Source of the DNA: Zoogloea sp.
GTDB lineage: Bacteria; Pseudomonadota; Gammaproteobacteria; Burkholderiales; Rhodocyclaceae
Direction of reading: 5' to 3'
Assembly (NCBI RefSeq): GCF_030157465.1
Contig: NZ_JAOAUU010000096.1
Coordinates: 1,417-65,416, forward strand
Length of the DNA stretch: 64,000 nt
Numbering within the stretch: position 1 is the stretch's first letter; every line of letters starts with the position of its first letter. The notes beneath the pieces are model-generated. The model was not told the origin of the DNA. It ran no database searches and was given only the letters and a program-made list of their open reading frames with translations. Of the stretch, positions 29,688 through 39,650 are shown one piece after another. The translations under genes were made by a program, and so were the position numbers.

Positions 29688-30344
29688 ATGAAGAATCGGC
29701 AGCAAGGCTTCACCCTGGTCGAAATCGCCATCGTGCTGGTCATCATCGGGCTGCTGCTCGGGGGTGTGCTCAAGGGACAGGAATTGATCAACAGCGCCAA
29801 GGTCAAGAACGTCATTGGCGAATTCCGCAACGTTTCCACCTATATCTTCGGCTACCAGGACCGCTTCCGGGCCATGCCGGGCGACGATGCCGGCGTTGCC
29901 AACCGCCTTGCCGGCGCAGTAAGGGCCAGCACCGGTGGCACATCAGGCAACGGACGCCTCGAAGGCAGCTGGAACTCGACCACCGCAACGGATGAAAGCG
30001 TGCTGTTCTGGCAGCACGTGCGCCTGGCCAACCTGGCCAGCGGGGATGGACGCAACCCGGCGGGCGATGGCGTGACGATCCTCGACTGGCTCCCGCGCAA
30101 CGCCTTTGGCGGCCGCGTGGGAGTCACCGGCATCAGCCCGCTGGCCGGCTGGAACGGCTCTTTCTTCATCTGCCAGGACAATCTCGCAGGCAGCTTTGCA
30201 CGCCAGATCGACATCGCCCTGGACGACGGCCTGCCCGCCACCGGAACGGTACGCCTGCTTGCCAGCGGAGCAGCCGGTGGCGCGGCAATCGCCCCGGCCG
30301 ACCTCACCGACGCCGGCCTCTACACGGTCTGCGCCGCCTACTAG
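29688..30344 (+). CDS. prepilin-type N-terminal cleavage/methylation domain protein
   Basis: QQGFTLVEIAIVLVIIGLLLGGVLKGQELI. Confidence 0.9.
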   Translation: MKNRQQGFTLVEIAIVLVIIGLLLGGVLKGQELINSAKVKNVIGEFRNVSTYIFGYQDRFRAMPGDDAGVANRLAGAVRASTGGTSGNGRLEGSWNSTTATDESVLFWQHVRLANLASGDGRNPAGDGVTILDWLPRNAFGGRVGVTGISPLAGWNGSFFICQDNLAGSFARQIDIALDDGLPATGTVRLLASGAAGGAAIAPADLTDAGLYTVCAAY

Positions 30345-30423
30345 TTGTTCAGAGTTGTTCCGCCCCTGCGCCAAGCGCGCGGGCGCCCTGATTTCAGGGG
30401 ATCCAGCACATGGCCGACACCGC

Positions 30424-32400
30424 CTACACGCCCTTGAGCAGGCGGGTTTCGGCGCCAGACAACTGCGACGGCGTCCCCAGCAACACCAGCACATCATCCT
30501 GAGCCAGCCGCATGCCTGGCTCGGGATCGATCAGTCGCACACGCTGCCGGCGCAGCGCGCTGATTTCCACGCCATGCTCCTGGAGACGCAGATCGGCCAG
30601 ACTCTTGCCGATCGCGTTGGCCCCGGCATTCAGCGTCACCGAATGCAGCCGGATTTGCTGACGCTCCTCCAGCGCCTCCTCATGGAGGTGCTCGCCGCCC
30701 CGATACACGCCGCGCAGCAGGTGATAGCGCTCGGCGCGAATCTCCCGGATGCGTTTGAGAATGCGCGGCAACGGAACGCCCACCAGCGCCAGCGCGTGAG
30801 AGGCCAGCATCAGCGACGACTCGACCGCCTCCGGCACCACCTCGGCCGCCCCCGCCTCGCGCAGACGATCGAGGTCCACCTCGTCCGCGGTGCGCACCAC
30901 CACCGGCACATCCGGCCGGCAACTGCGCACCATGCTCATCGCACGTAGCGCGGCCTCGGTGTCGGCATAGGTGATGACCACCACCGACGCCCGCGAGATT
31001 CCGGCCGCCATCAGGGTTTCACGCTTCGCCGCGTCGCCGAACACCACCGTCTCGCCCGCCGCCGCCGCGTCGCGCACCCGCTCCGGGTCGAGATCGAGCG
31101 CGATGTAGGTGATTCCCTCCTGTTCGAGCAGGCGCCCAAGGTATTGGCCATTGCGACCAAAACCGCAGAGGATCGCGTGCTTGTCCACGAACATCGACTG
31201 GGTCGCGATACTGGTCAGCTGGAGCGAACGGCTCATCCATTCGGATGGCACCAGGCGCAACACGATTTTCTCGCTGGCCTGCACGATCAGTGGCGCCAGC
31301 AGCATCGACAATACCAACGCCGCCACCACCACTTGCGACAGCGCAGCCGGCAGCAGTTTCGCCTCGCCGACCTGCGACAGCAGCACGAAGCCGAATTCAC
31401 CGCCCGCACACAACCACAGGCCGGTGCGTGCCGCCGTGCCCTGCGGGCTGCCCAGCATGCGCGAGGCGGCCCCGACGATGACGAACTTCCCGACCAGCAA
31501 GGCCGCCAGCATCGCCAACACCGCCGGCAGGCTGAGGATGATCCGGCCGACATCAAGAAACATGCCGACGGTTACAAAGAACAGGCCCAGCAGCACGTCG
31601 CGGAAAGGCTTGATGTCCTCTTCCACGTGGTAACGGTACTCGGTTTCGGAAATCAGCATGCCGGCCAGAAAGGCGCCCAGCGCCATCGACAGACCGACGA
31701 TTTCGGTCAGCCAGGCCAGGCCCAGCGTGATGAACAAAACGTTCAGCATGAACAGCTCGGCCGATTTCTGCCGCGCAACCAGGTAAAACCAGCGCCGCAT
31801 CAGGCCCTGCCCGAAAAACAGCACCACCCCCAGCAACACCGCCGCCTTTGCCGTTGCCAGCGCCAGCGTGCCGAGCAGCGCATCGGTCGGCTGCGACAGC
31901 GCGGGAATCAGTATCAGCAGGGGCACCACCGCCAGATCCTGAAACAGCAACACGCCTATCGTTTCCCGCCCGTGCTTCGAATCCAGCTCGAGACGATCGG
32001 ACAGCAATTTGGAAAGGATCGCCGTCGACGACATGGCCAGGGTGCCGCCCAGAGCAAAACTCGCGCCCCAGCCCAGTCCGGCCAGCCTGCCGACAAGCAT
32101 GACCAGCACGATCGACGCCAGTACCTGCATCGCCCCAAGCCCGAAGACGATGCGCTTCATGCTGTAAAGCCGCGGCAACGAGAACTCCAGCCCGATCGTG
32201 AACATCAGGAAGACGACCCCGAATTCGGCCAGGTAGCGGGCCCCGCCGGTGTCCGGCATGAGGTTCATCGCATGCGGCCCGACGGCGGCCCCGACCATCA
32301 GGTAGCCAAGCACCGGCGGCAGGTTCAGGGAACGGAAAATCCCGACCACAAGCACAGCGCCGGCAAGCAGGGCGAGCACCAACTCGAGGGTATTGATCAT
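30424..32400 (-). CDS. CPA2-type K+/H+ antiporter with RCK/TrkA-N domain (KefB-like)
   Basis: LNLPPVLGYLMVGAAVGPHA...; ILCGFGRNGQYLGRLLEQEGITYIALDLDPERV. Confidence 0.93.
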   Translation of the reverse strand: MINTLELVLALLAGAVLVVGIFRSLNLPPVLGYLMVGAAVGPHAMNLMPDTGGARYLAEFGVVFLMFTIGLEFSLPRLYSMKRIVFGLGAMQVLASIVLVMLVGRLAGLGWGASFALGGTLAMSSTAILSKLLSDRLELDSKHGRETIGVLLFQDLAVVPLLILIPALSQPTDALLGTLALATAKAAVLLGVVLFFGQGLMRRWFYLVARQKSAELFMLNVLFITLGLAWLTEIVGLSMALGAFLAGMLISETEYRYHVEEDIKPFRDVLLGLFFVTVGMFLDVGRIILSLPAVLAMLAALLVGKFVIVGAASRMLGSPQGTAARTGLWLCAGGEFGFVLLSQVGEAKLLPAALSQVVVAALVLSMLLAPLIVQASEKIVLRLVPSEWMSRSLQLTSIATQSMFVDKHAILCGFGRNGQYLGRLLEQEGITYIALDLDPERVRDAAAAGETVVFGDAAKRETLMAAGISRASVVVITYADTEAALRAMSMVRSCRPDVPVVVRTADEVDLDRLREAGAAEVVPEAVESSLMLASHALALVGVPLPRILKRIREIRAERYHLLRGVYRGGEHLHEEALEERQQIRLHSVTLNAGANAIGKSLADLRLQEHGVEISALRRQRVRLIDPEPGMRLAQDDVLVLLGTPSQLSGAETRLLKGV

Positions 32401-32479
32401 GGGGGTTTGCGAGGACGCCCGAAGCGGGCGAAATAGTCGTTCTGATATACTCCTGAGCCCGATTATACCTACGCTGCCC

Positions 32480-33472
32480 ATGAGCTCAGCCCCTATTGCC
32501 GCCCCGCACGACCGCATTCTCGAGCTCGCCCGCCGCGTTCTCGAGATCGAGGCCAACGCGGTTCACGCGCTGGCCGACAGGCTGGATGCAGGCTTCGCGG
32601 CCGCCATCGAGCTGATCCTTGCCTCAAAGGGCCGGGTCATCGTCTCCGGCGTCGGCAAGTCGGGCCACATCGGCCGCAAGTTCGCGGCCACCCTTGCCAG
32701 CACCGGCACCCCGGCCTACTTCGTGCATGCCGCCGAAGCCGCCCACGGCGACCTGGGCATGATCACCGCCGACGACGTGCTGATCGCCATTTCCTACTCC
32801 GGCTCCGGCGAAGAACTCCTCAAGATCGTTCCCCTCGTCAAGCGCCAGGGCGCCCGTCTGATCGCCATCACCGGCAATCCGGAGTCGCCCCTCGCCCTCG
32901 AAGCGGACGTACACCTCGACGGCTCGGTGAAAGAAGAAGCCTGCCCGCTGAACCTGGCCCCCACCGCCAGCACCACCGCGGCCCTCGCCCTGTCCGACGC
33001 CCTCGCGGTGGCCCTCCTTGATGCCCGCGGCTTCGGCGCCGAAGACTTTGCCCGCTCGCACCCGGGCGGCACCCTCGGCCGCCGCCTGCTGACCCACGTG
33101 TCGGATGTGATGCGCAGCGGCAAGGCGGTGCCGCAAGTCCCCGAAAACGCCCTGCTCGCCGACGCCCTGATGGAAATGACCCGCGCCGGCATGGGCATGA
33201 CCGCGATCGTCGATGCCGACCAGCACATCATCGGCATCTACACCGACGGCGATTTGCGGCGCTCCCTCGCCAGCAACTGCGACTTCACCACCGCCCGCGT
33301 GGCCGATGTGATGAGCCGTGGGCCCAAAACGATCCAGGCCGAAGCGCTGGCCGTCGAAGCCGCCGAAATCATGGAAACCCGGCGCATCAGCCAGCTGCTG
33401 GTCACCAACCGGGATGGATGCCTCATCGGCGCCCTCAATCACCACGATCTCATGCTCGCAAAGGTCATCTGA
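32480..33472 (+). CDS. kdsD: D-arabinose-5-phosphate isomerase
   Basis: SIS domain (VIVSGVGKSGHIGRKFAATLASTGTPAYFVHAAEAAHGDLGMI) + CBS domains. Confidence 0.95.
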   Translation: MSSAPIAAPHDRILELARRVLEIEANAVHALADRLDAGFAAAIELILASKGRVIVSGVGKSGHIGRKFAATLASTGTPAYFVHAAEAAHGDLGMITADDVLIAISYSGSGEELLKIVPLVKRQGARLIAITGNPESPLALEADVHLDGSVKEEACPLNLAPTASTTAALALSDALAVALLDARGFGAEDFARSHPGGTLGRRLLTHVSDVMRSGKAVPQVPENALLADALMEMTRAGMGMTAIVDADQHIIGIYTDGDLRRSLASNCDFTTARVADVMSRGPKTIQAEALAVEAAEIMETRRISQLLVTNRDGCLIGALNHHDLMLAKVI

Positions 33473-33513
33473 TGTCCTTCGCCCTGCCACAACTCATGCA
33501 GAGCCCCCGATGA
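33472..33513 (+). CDS. 13-aa micro-ORF between kdsD and lptC
   Basis: MSFALPQLMQSPR; TGATG and ATGA overlaps with both neighbours. Confidence 0.3.
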   Translation: MSFALPQLMQSPR

Positions 33514-34094
33514 ACGGTCGCGGCCACAGCCTTTTCCCGCTCATCGTGCTGACCCTGCTCGCCGGCGTGTCCGTCTGGCTCGACCGGATAACCCAGCAGG
33601 AGCCGGTTGCCAAGACGGATAGAACCCGCCACGAGGCAGACTTCACCGCCGACAAGCTCACCCTGCGCCGCTTCGACCCCACCGGCAAGATCCAGTACGT
33701 GCTGGTCGCCGACAGCATGGTGCATTACGCCGACGACGAATCCACCGAACTGGTGCGCCCGCGCCTCAACTACCTCAACCGGCCGGAGCCGGTCTGGGTC
33801 GAGTCCAATTTCGCCACCGTCAGCAAGGACGGGGCAACCGTCGTTCTCACCGACGACGTTTTTCTGCGCCGCGCAGCCCACGCCGGCAAGCCGGAATCGA
33901 CGCTGCGCACCGAAGCGATGACCGTCTGGCCCGACGATGAGAAAATGCGTAGCGACAAGCCGGTCACCCTGACCCAGGGCAAGACGGTCATCACCGCCGA
34001 GCGCATGGAAAGCGACAACATCGTTGGCGAAGTCCGGCTGCAAGGCCAGGTCCGCGGCACCCTCTACCGAAATACCCCGACGCCGAAACCATGA
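33510..34094 (+). CDS. lptC: LPS export ABC transporter periplasmic protein LptC
   Basis: single TM N-terminus, position between kdsD and lptA, LptC-like body. Confidence 0.85.
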   Translation: MNGRGHSLFPLIVLTLLAGVSVWLDRITQQEPVAKTDRTRHEADFTADKLTLRRFDPTGKIQYVLVADSMVHYADDESTELVRPRLNYLNRPEPVWVESNFATVSKDGATVVLTDDVFLRRAAHAGKPESTLRTEAMTVWPDDEKMRSDKPVTLTQGKTVITAERMESDNIVGEVRLQGQVRGTLYRNTPTPKP

Positions 34095-34645
34095 AACCAG
34101 CCCCCCGGCAGCTCGCCACCCTCGTCACCCTCGCCCTCCTGGCCATCGCCTCACCGGCGGCCCACGCAGAAAAGGCGGACCGCACCAAGCCCGTCAACAT
34201 CGAGGCCGACCGGGTAACGGTGGACGACAAGAACAAGATCCACATCTTCGAAGGCCACGTCGTGCTGACCCAGGGCACACTAACTCTGCGCAGCGACAAA
34301 CTCGTCGTCAGCCAGGACATCGAGGGCTACCAGCGCGGCATTGCCACTGGTGGCGAAGGTGGCCTCGCGCGCTTTCGCCAGAAGCGCGAAGGCAAGAACG
34401 AATGGGTCGAGGGCGAAGGCGAGCGCATCGAACACGACGCCCGCAGCGAACTGTCCCAGTTCTTCCAGCGCGGCCGGGTGAAAAGCGGCACGGACGAAGT
34501 CCGCGGCCAGTACATCCAGTTCAATGGCGCAACCGAAACCTATCTCGTGACCAACGGCCCCAACGCCACGACCATCCCCAGCCAGCAGGGGCGCGTCCAG
34601 GTCACCATCCAGCCCAAGAAGAAAGACGGCGCCACTCTTCCCTGA
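34091..34645 (+). CDS. lptA: LPS transport periplasmic protein LptA
   Basis: KPVNIEADRVTVDDKNKIHIFEGHVVLTQGTLTLRSDKLVV. Confidence 0.93.
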   Translation: MKPAPRQLATLVTLALLAIASPAAHAEKADRTKPVNIEADRVTVDDKNKIHIFEGHVVLTQGTLTLRSDKLVVSQDIEGYQRGIATGGEGGLARFRQKREGKNEWVEGEGERIEHDARSELSQFFQRGRVKSGTDEVRGQYIQFNGATETYLVTNGPNATTIPSQQGRVQVTIQPKKKDGATLP

Positions 34646-34750
34646 TCAGTCCGCCCGCGTGCGCAGCCGCTTTCCCGCTGCGCAGCGACCCCGGCGGGCA
34701 GCACGGTCAACCCCATGTTTTAAAACAGGTTTGAACCGCCAGAACATTTT

Positions 34751-34828
34751 TGCTGCGATGCAACAAAAATGTGTTGACAGCGCCTGCGACGTGAATATAA
34801 TTGACTCCAATGCTGCAACGCACCAAAA
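34751..34828 (+). promoter_or_regulatory. phasin promoter (TTGACA-N16-TATAAT, 34774-34801) flanked by two PhaR-like operators
   Basis: TGCTGCGATGCAACAAAA (34751-34768) and TGCTGCAACGCACCAAAA (34811-34828); perfect sigma70 hexamers. Confidence 0.7.
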
Positions 34829-34884
34829 CGGAGCGCTGCACAACCGGATTCAAGTTAGCAAATTCACTCTAGGAGATTATTACC

Positions 34885-35445
34885 ATGACTACCGCCGAAC
34901 AATTCGTCGCTGCCAACAAGACCAACGTTGAAACCCTGCTGACCCTGGCCAACACCGCCTTCGCCAGCGCCGAGCGCATTGCCGCCCTGAACCTGAACAC
35001 CGCCCGCGCCGTTCTGGAAGACACCGTTGCTTCCACCAAGGCCCTGCTGGCTGTCAAGGACGTGCAAGAGCTGGTTGCCCTGCAATCCACCCTGGCCCAG
35101 CCGCTGGTCGAAAAGACTGTTGCCTACTCCCGCAGCATCTACGAAATCGCCTCCCAGACCCAGGAAGAAGTTTCCAAGGTTTTCGAAGCCCAGGTTGCTG
35201 AAGCCAACAAGACCTTCGCCGCCGCCCTCGACAAGGCTGCCAAGTCCGCTCCGGCTGGCTCCGACGTCGCTGTCGCCGCTGTCAAGTCCGCCATCGCCGC
35301 CGCCAACTCCGCTTACGACAGCGTGACCAAGGCTGCCAAGCAAGTGGCCGAAATCGCCGAAGCCAACGTTGCCGCCGCCACCAGCGCCACCGTCAAGGCT
35401 GTCAGCACCACGACTCCCGCCAAGTCCTCCAAGAAGGTTGCCTAA
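34885..35445 (+). CDS. phasin family protein (PHB granule-associated)
   Basis: MTTAEQFVAANKTNVETLLTLANTAFASAERIAALNLNTARAVLED. Confidence 0.93.
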   Translation: MTTAEQFVAANKTNVETLLTLANTAFASAERIAALNLNTARAVLEDTVASTKALLAVKDVQELVALQSTLAQPLVEKTVAYSRSIYEIASQTQEEVSKVFEAQVAEANKTFAAALDKAAKSAPAGSDVAVAAVKSAIAAANSAYDSVTKAAKQVAEIAEANVAAATSATVKAVSTTTPAKSSKKVA

Positions 35446-35496
35446 TAGGCTGCCCGACTGGACGGTGAAGCCTCCGGGCCTCACCTGACTGGCTGA

Positions 35497-35533
35497 AAAA
35501 GCCCGCACTGCCTCGGCAGCGCGGGCTTTTTTG
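35497..35533 (+). terminator. Rho-independent terminator
   Basis: aagcccgcactgcctcggcagcgcgggctttttt. Confidence 0.8.
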
Positions 35534-35712
35534 CATTCTTGCGGGCTCAATCTTTCTCGTCAAATTCCTGGAATCGGCAACGGTTTGGATGCAGAGCCGC
35601 GGTATACGTGATATTTTTCCCAAGTTGTGAAATCGCATTTCACAAGCGAGCCGGGCTATCGAGGGATGCTCGGGAGTGTCGTCAAAAAAATTCAATACTG
35701 AGGGATGGATTC

Positions 35713-37950
35713 ATGGCTACTGGGAAATCGAAGATCATTTACACGCTCACGGACGAAGCGCCTCTGCTGGCCACGTGTGCATTCCTTCCCATCATCCGGA
35801 CCTTCACCGGGCCCGCAGGCATTGAAATCGAAAAGGCCGACATCTCCGTGTCCGCCCGTGTCCTCGCCGAGTTCTCCGAGTGTCTGAGCGACGAGCAGAA
35901 GGTACCGAACACCCTGGCCGAACTGGGCAAGAAGACCCTCGAGCCGGACGTGAACATCATCAAGCTGCCCAACATCAGCGCCTCCGTGGGCCAGCTGAAG
36001 GCCTGCGTGAAGGAACTGCAAGCCAAGGGCTACCCCATCCCCGACTACCCGGAATCTCCGACCACCGACGAAGAAAAAGCCATCGTCACCCGCTACGGCA
36101 AGTGCCTGGGCTCTGCGGTCAACCCGGTTCTGCGCGAAGGCAACTCCGATCGCCGCGCACCGCTGGCCGTCAAGAATTACGCCCGCAAGAACCCGCACTC
36201 CATGGGCGAATGGAAGCCTTGGTCCCGGACCCACGTGTCCCACATGCACCACGGCGACTTCTACCACGGCGAAAAGTCCATTACCCTGGACAAGGCGCGC
36301 AACGTGCGCATGGAACTGATCGCCAAGGGTGGCAAGATCACGGTGCTCAAGCCGAAGCTCGCCCTGCTGGAAGGCGAGATCATCGACTCCATGTTCATGA
36401 GCAAGAAGGCGCTGTGCGACTTCTACGAGCGCGAACTCGAGGACTGCCGCGAGTCCGGCATCCTGTTCTCGCTGCACGTCAAGGCCACGATGATGAAGGT
36501 GTCCCACCCCATCGTGTTCGGCCACTGCGTCAGGATTTTCTACAAGGAAGCCTTCGAGAAGCACGAAGCGCTTTTCAACGAACTGGGCATCAACGTCAAT
36601 AACGGCATGGTCGATCTGTACGAAAAGATCAAAACCCTGCCGGAATCCAAGCGCGACGAGATCATCCGCGACCTGCACGCCTGTCAGGAACATCGTCCGA
36701 AGCTGGCGATGGTCGACTCGGCCAAGGGCATCACCAACTTCCACTCCCCGAACGACGTCATCGTCGACGCCTCCATGCCGGCCATGATCCGTCAGGGCGG
36801 CAAGATGTGGGGCGCCGACGGCAAGCAGTACGACAGCAAGTGCGTGATGCCGGAATCGACCTTCGCCCGCATCTACCAGGAGATGATCAACTTCTGCAAG
36901 ACCAACGGCAACTTCGACCCGAAGACCATGGGCACCGTGCCCAACGTCGGTCTGATGGCCCAGAAGGCCGAAGAGTACGGCTCCCACGACAAGACCTTCG
37001 AAATTCTCGAAGACGGCATCGCCAACATTGTCGACATCGACTCCGGCGAAGTGCTGCTCACCCAGAACGTGGAAGCCGGTGACATCTGGCGCATGTGTCA
37101 AGTCAAGGATGCACCGATCCGCGACTGGGTCAAACTGGCCGTCACCCGTGCGCGCAACTCGAACACGCCCGCCGTCTTCTGGCTGGACCCCTACCGTCCC
37201 CACGAAGCCGAACTGATCAAGAAGGTTCAAACCTACCTGAAGGATCACGACACCACCGGTCTGGACATCCACATCATGTCCCAGGTTCGCGCCATGCGCT
37301 TCACCCTGGAGCGCGTGATCCGTGGTCTCGACACCATCTCCGTGACCGGCAACATCCTGCGCGACTACCTCACCGACCTGTTCCCGATCATGGAACTCGG
37401 CACTTCCGCCAAGATGCTGTCCATCGTTCCGTTGATGGCCGGCGGCGGCATGTACGAAACCGGTGCTGGCGGCTCCGCGCCGAAGCACGTACAGCAGCTC
37501 ACCGAGGAAAACCACCTGCGCTGGGATTCGCTGGGTGAATTCCTCGCCCTCGCCGTCTCGCTGGAAGATCTGGGCCTCAAGACCGGCAACAAGCGTGCCG
37601 GACTGCTCGCCAGGACCCTCGACGCCGCCACCGGCAAGCTGCTGGACAACCGCAAGTCACCCTCGCCCAAGACCGGCGAACTCGACAACCGCGGCTCCCA
37701 GTTCTACCTGGCCATGTACTGGGCCCTGGAGCTGGCCAACCAGACCGAGGACGCCGAACTGGCTGCACACTTCGGCAAGCTGGCCAAGCTGCTGACCGAA
37801 AGCGAAGCGCAGATCGTTGCCGAACTGAAGACCGTACAGGGCAAGGCTGTGGATATCGGTGGCTACTACAAGGCCGACTCCGAAAAGTGCAAGGCCGTCA
37901 TGCGCCCGAGCCCCACGCTGAACGCCGCCCTGAAGGCAGTCCGCGCCTAA
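35713..37950 (+). CDS. NADP-dependent isocitrate dehydrogenase, monomeric type
   Basis: [57 protein letters not shown]. Confidence 0.96.
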   Translation: MATGKSKIIYTLTDEAPLLATCAFLPIIRTFTGPAGIEIEKADISVSARVLAEFSECLSDEQKVPNTLAELGKKTLEPDVNIIKLPNISASVGQLKACVKELQAKGYPIPDYPESPTTDEEKAIVTRYGKCLGSAVNPVLREGNSDRRAPLAVKNYARKNPHSMGEWKPWSRTHVSHMHHGDFYHGEKSITLDKARNVRMELIAKGGKITVLKPKLALLEGEIIDSMFMSKKALCDFYERELEDCRESGILFSLHVKATMMKVSHPIVFGHCVRIFYKEAFEKHEALFNELGINVNNGMVDLYEKIKTLPESKRDEIIRDLHACQEHRPKLAMVDSAKGITNFHSPNDVIVDASMPAMIRQGGKMWGADGKQYDSKCVMPESTFARIYQEMINFCKTNGNFDPKTMGTVPNVGLMAQKAEEYGSHDKTFEILEDGIANIVDIDSGEVLLTQNVEAGDIWRMCQVKDAPIRDWVKLAVTRARNSNTPAVFWLDPYRPHEAELIKKVQTYLKDHDTTGLDIHIMSQVRAMRFTLERVIRGLDTISVTGNILRDYLTDLFPIMELGTSAKMLSIVPLMAGGGMYETGAGGSAPKHVQQLTEENHLRWDSLGEFLALAVSLEDLGLKTGNKRAGLLARTLDAATGKLLDNRKSPSPKTGELDNRGSQFYLAMYWALELANQTEDAELAAHFGKLAKLLTESEAQIVAELKTVQGKAVDIGGYYKADSEKCKAVMRPSPTLNAALKAVRA

Positions 37951-37998
37951 GCTGAACACACCCTGCCCGCAAACCACCGCGGGCAAAGGGCAAAGAGA

Positions 37999-38032
37999 CG
38001 GGGGCATCCTGAAACGGATGCCCCCGTTTTTC
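37999..38032. terminator. terminator hairpin between convergent IDH genes
   Basis: cgggggcatcc-tgaaac-ggatgcccccgttttt. Confidence 0.8.
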
Positions 38033-38064
38033 ATGGGTCGGCCAATACAGCCAATGCGGCCAGC

Positions 38065-39309
38065 TTACATGCGGGCAATCATCGCATCACCAAACTCGGA
38101 ACAAGACAGCTCGTTGGCGCCTTCCATCAGGCGGGCGAAGTCGTAGGTGACCTGCTTGTCGCCAATGGCCGCCTCCATGGAACGAATCACCAGCTCGGCG
38201 GCCTCCTTCCAGCCCATGTGACGCAGCATCATTTCGGCCGACAGGATCAGCGAACCGGGGTTCACCTTGTCCAGGCCGGCGTACTTCGGTGCAGTGCCGT
38301 GGGTGGCTTCAAAACAGGCGTATTTATCGGAGATGTTGGCCCCCGGGGCGATTCCGATACCGCCGACCTGCGCCGCCAGCGCATCGGAGATGTAGTCGCC
38401 GTTGAGGTTGCAGCAGGCAATCACGTCGTACTCGGCCGGACGCAGCAGGATCTGCTGCAGGAAGGCGTCGGCGATGGCGTCCTTGACGACGATCTCGCGA
38501 CCGGTCTTCGGGTTGGTGAACCTGCACCACGGGCCTCCGTCGATCGGCTCGGCGCCGAACTCCTGCTTTGCCAGCTCATAGCCCACGTCACGGAACAGGC
38601 CTTCCGTGAACTTCATGATGTTGCCCTTATGCACCAGGGTCACGCTCTTGCGGTCGTTGTCGATGGCGTACTTCATGGCCGCGCGAACCAGCCGTTGAGA
38701 ACCCTCGACCGACACCGGCTTGATGCCGATACCGCAGTGCTCCGGAAAGCGGATCTTCTTGACGCCCATCTCGTCCCTGAGAAACTTGATGACTTTCAGC
38801 GCCCCTTCAGAATCCGCCGCCCATTCGATGCCGGCGTAGATGTCCTCGGTGTTCTCGCGAAAAATCGCCATGTCGGTCTTGGTGGGATCCTTCAGCGGCG
38901 AGGGCACGCCCTTGAAATAACGCACCGGGCGCAAGCACTGGTACAAGTCCAGCTCCTGGCGCAGCGCCACGTTGAGCGAGCGTATCCCCCCACCCACCGG
39001 CGTGGTCATCGGCCCCTTGATGGACACGGAATATTCCTTGAGGGCGTCGAAGGTTTCCTTCGGCAACCACTCGTCGGGGCCGTAGAGCTGGGTGGATTTC
39101 TCACCGGCATAGACTTCCATCCAGTGAATCTTCTTCTTGCCGCCGTAGGCCTTTTCAACTGCGGCATCGATGACCTTGATCATCACCGGGGTGATATCCA
39201 CCCCGATACCATCCCCTTCGATGAAGGGAATGATCGGGTTGTCGGGCGTAGCCTGGCCCGGAACGATTTTCTGACCGCCAGCCGGCACCTTGATGAAAGA
39301 AGTACTCAT
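38065..39309 (-). CDS. icd: NADP-dependent isocitrate dehydrogenase, dimeric type
   Basis: [52 protein letters not shown]. Confidence 0.97.
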   Translation of the reverse strand: MSTSFIKVPAGGQKIVPGQATPDNPIIPFIEGDGIGVDITPVMIKVIDAAVEKAYGGKKKIHWMEVYAGEKSTQLYGPDEWLPKETFDALKEYSVSIKGPMTTPVGGGIRSLNVALRQELDLYQCLRPVRYFKGVPSPLKDPTKTDMAIFRENTEDIYAGIEWAADSEGALKVIKFLRDEMGVKKIRFPEHCGIGIKPVSVEGSQRLVRAAMKYAIDNDRKSVTLVHKGNIMKFTEGLFRDVGYELAKQEFGAEPIDGGPWCRFTNPKTGREIVVKDAIADAFLQQILLRPAEYDVIACCNLNGDYISDALAAQVGGIGIAPGANISDKYACFEATHGTAPKYAGLDKVNPGSLILSAEMMLRHMGWKEAAELVIRSMEAAIGDKQVTYDFARLMEGANELSCSEFGDAMIARM

Positions 39310-39650
39310 TCCAACTCCCTCGAATAATTTTCCGATGTGTGGACGAACCGGCCGGTTTGTGTAGCGCCAAGCGCAATCGAGCACCCGCAGAACAGCTCCG
39401 TGCGCAGAGCGGCGCGCCCCGCCGACTCACGGCCTGCGCCGTTCAACCCCGTTGCCGGGACGGTGCAGGCTGCAATGATTATGGCTGAAATGGCAGCGTG
39501 CCGACAGCGCCCCCCGCACGCCCGTTTTACGGCGCCGCAGCATGCCTTCCAGCAGAAATCCCGGTGCTAAACTCGAAGCCTGATCCGGGCCGGAACGGCG
39601 CCGGCCCGCACCGCAAAAACGCATCCAAATGCTGATTCGGGGGAAGAACG

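Noticed and set aside
35692-37515. 607-aa minus-strand ORF opposite monomeric IDH
   Set aside because: Shadow ORF; translation rich in V/G/D/H without domain features.
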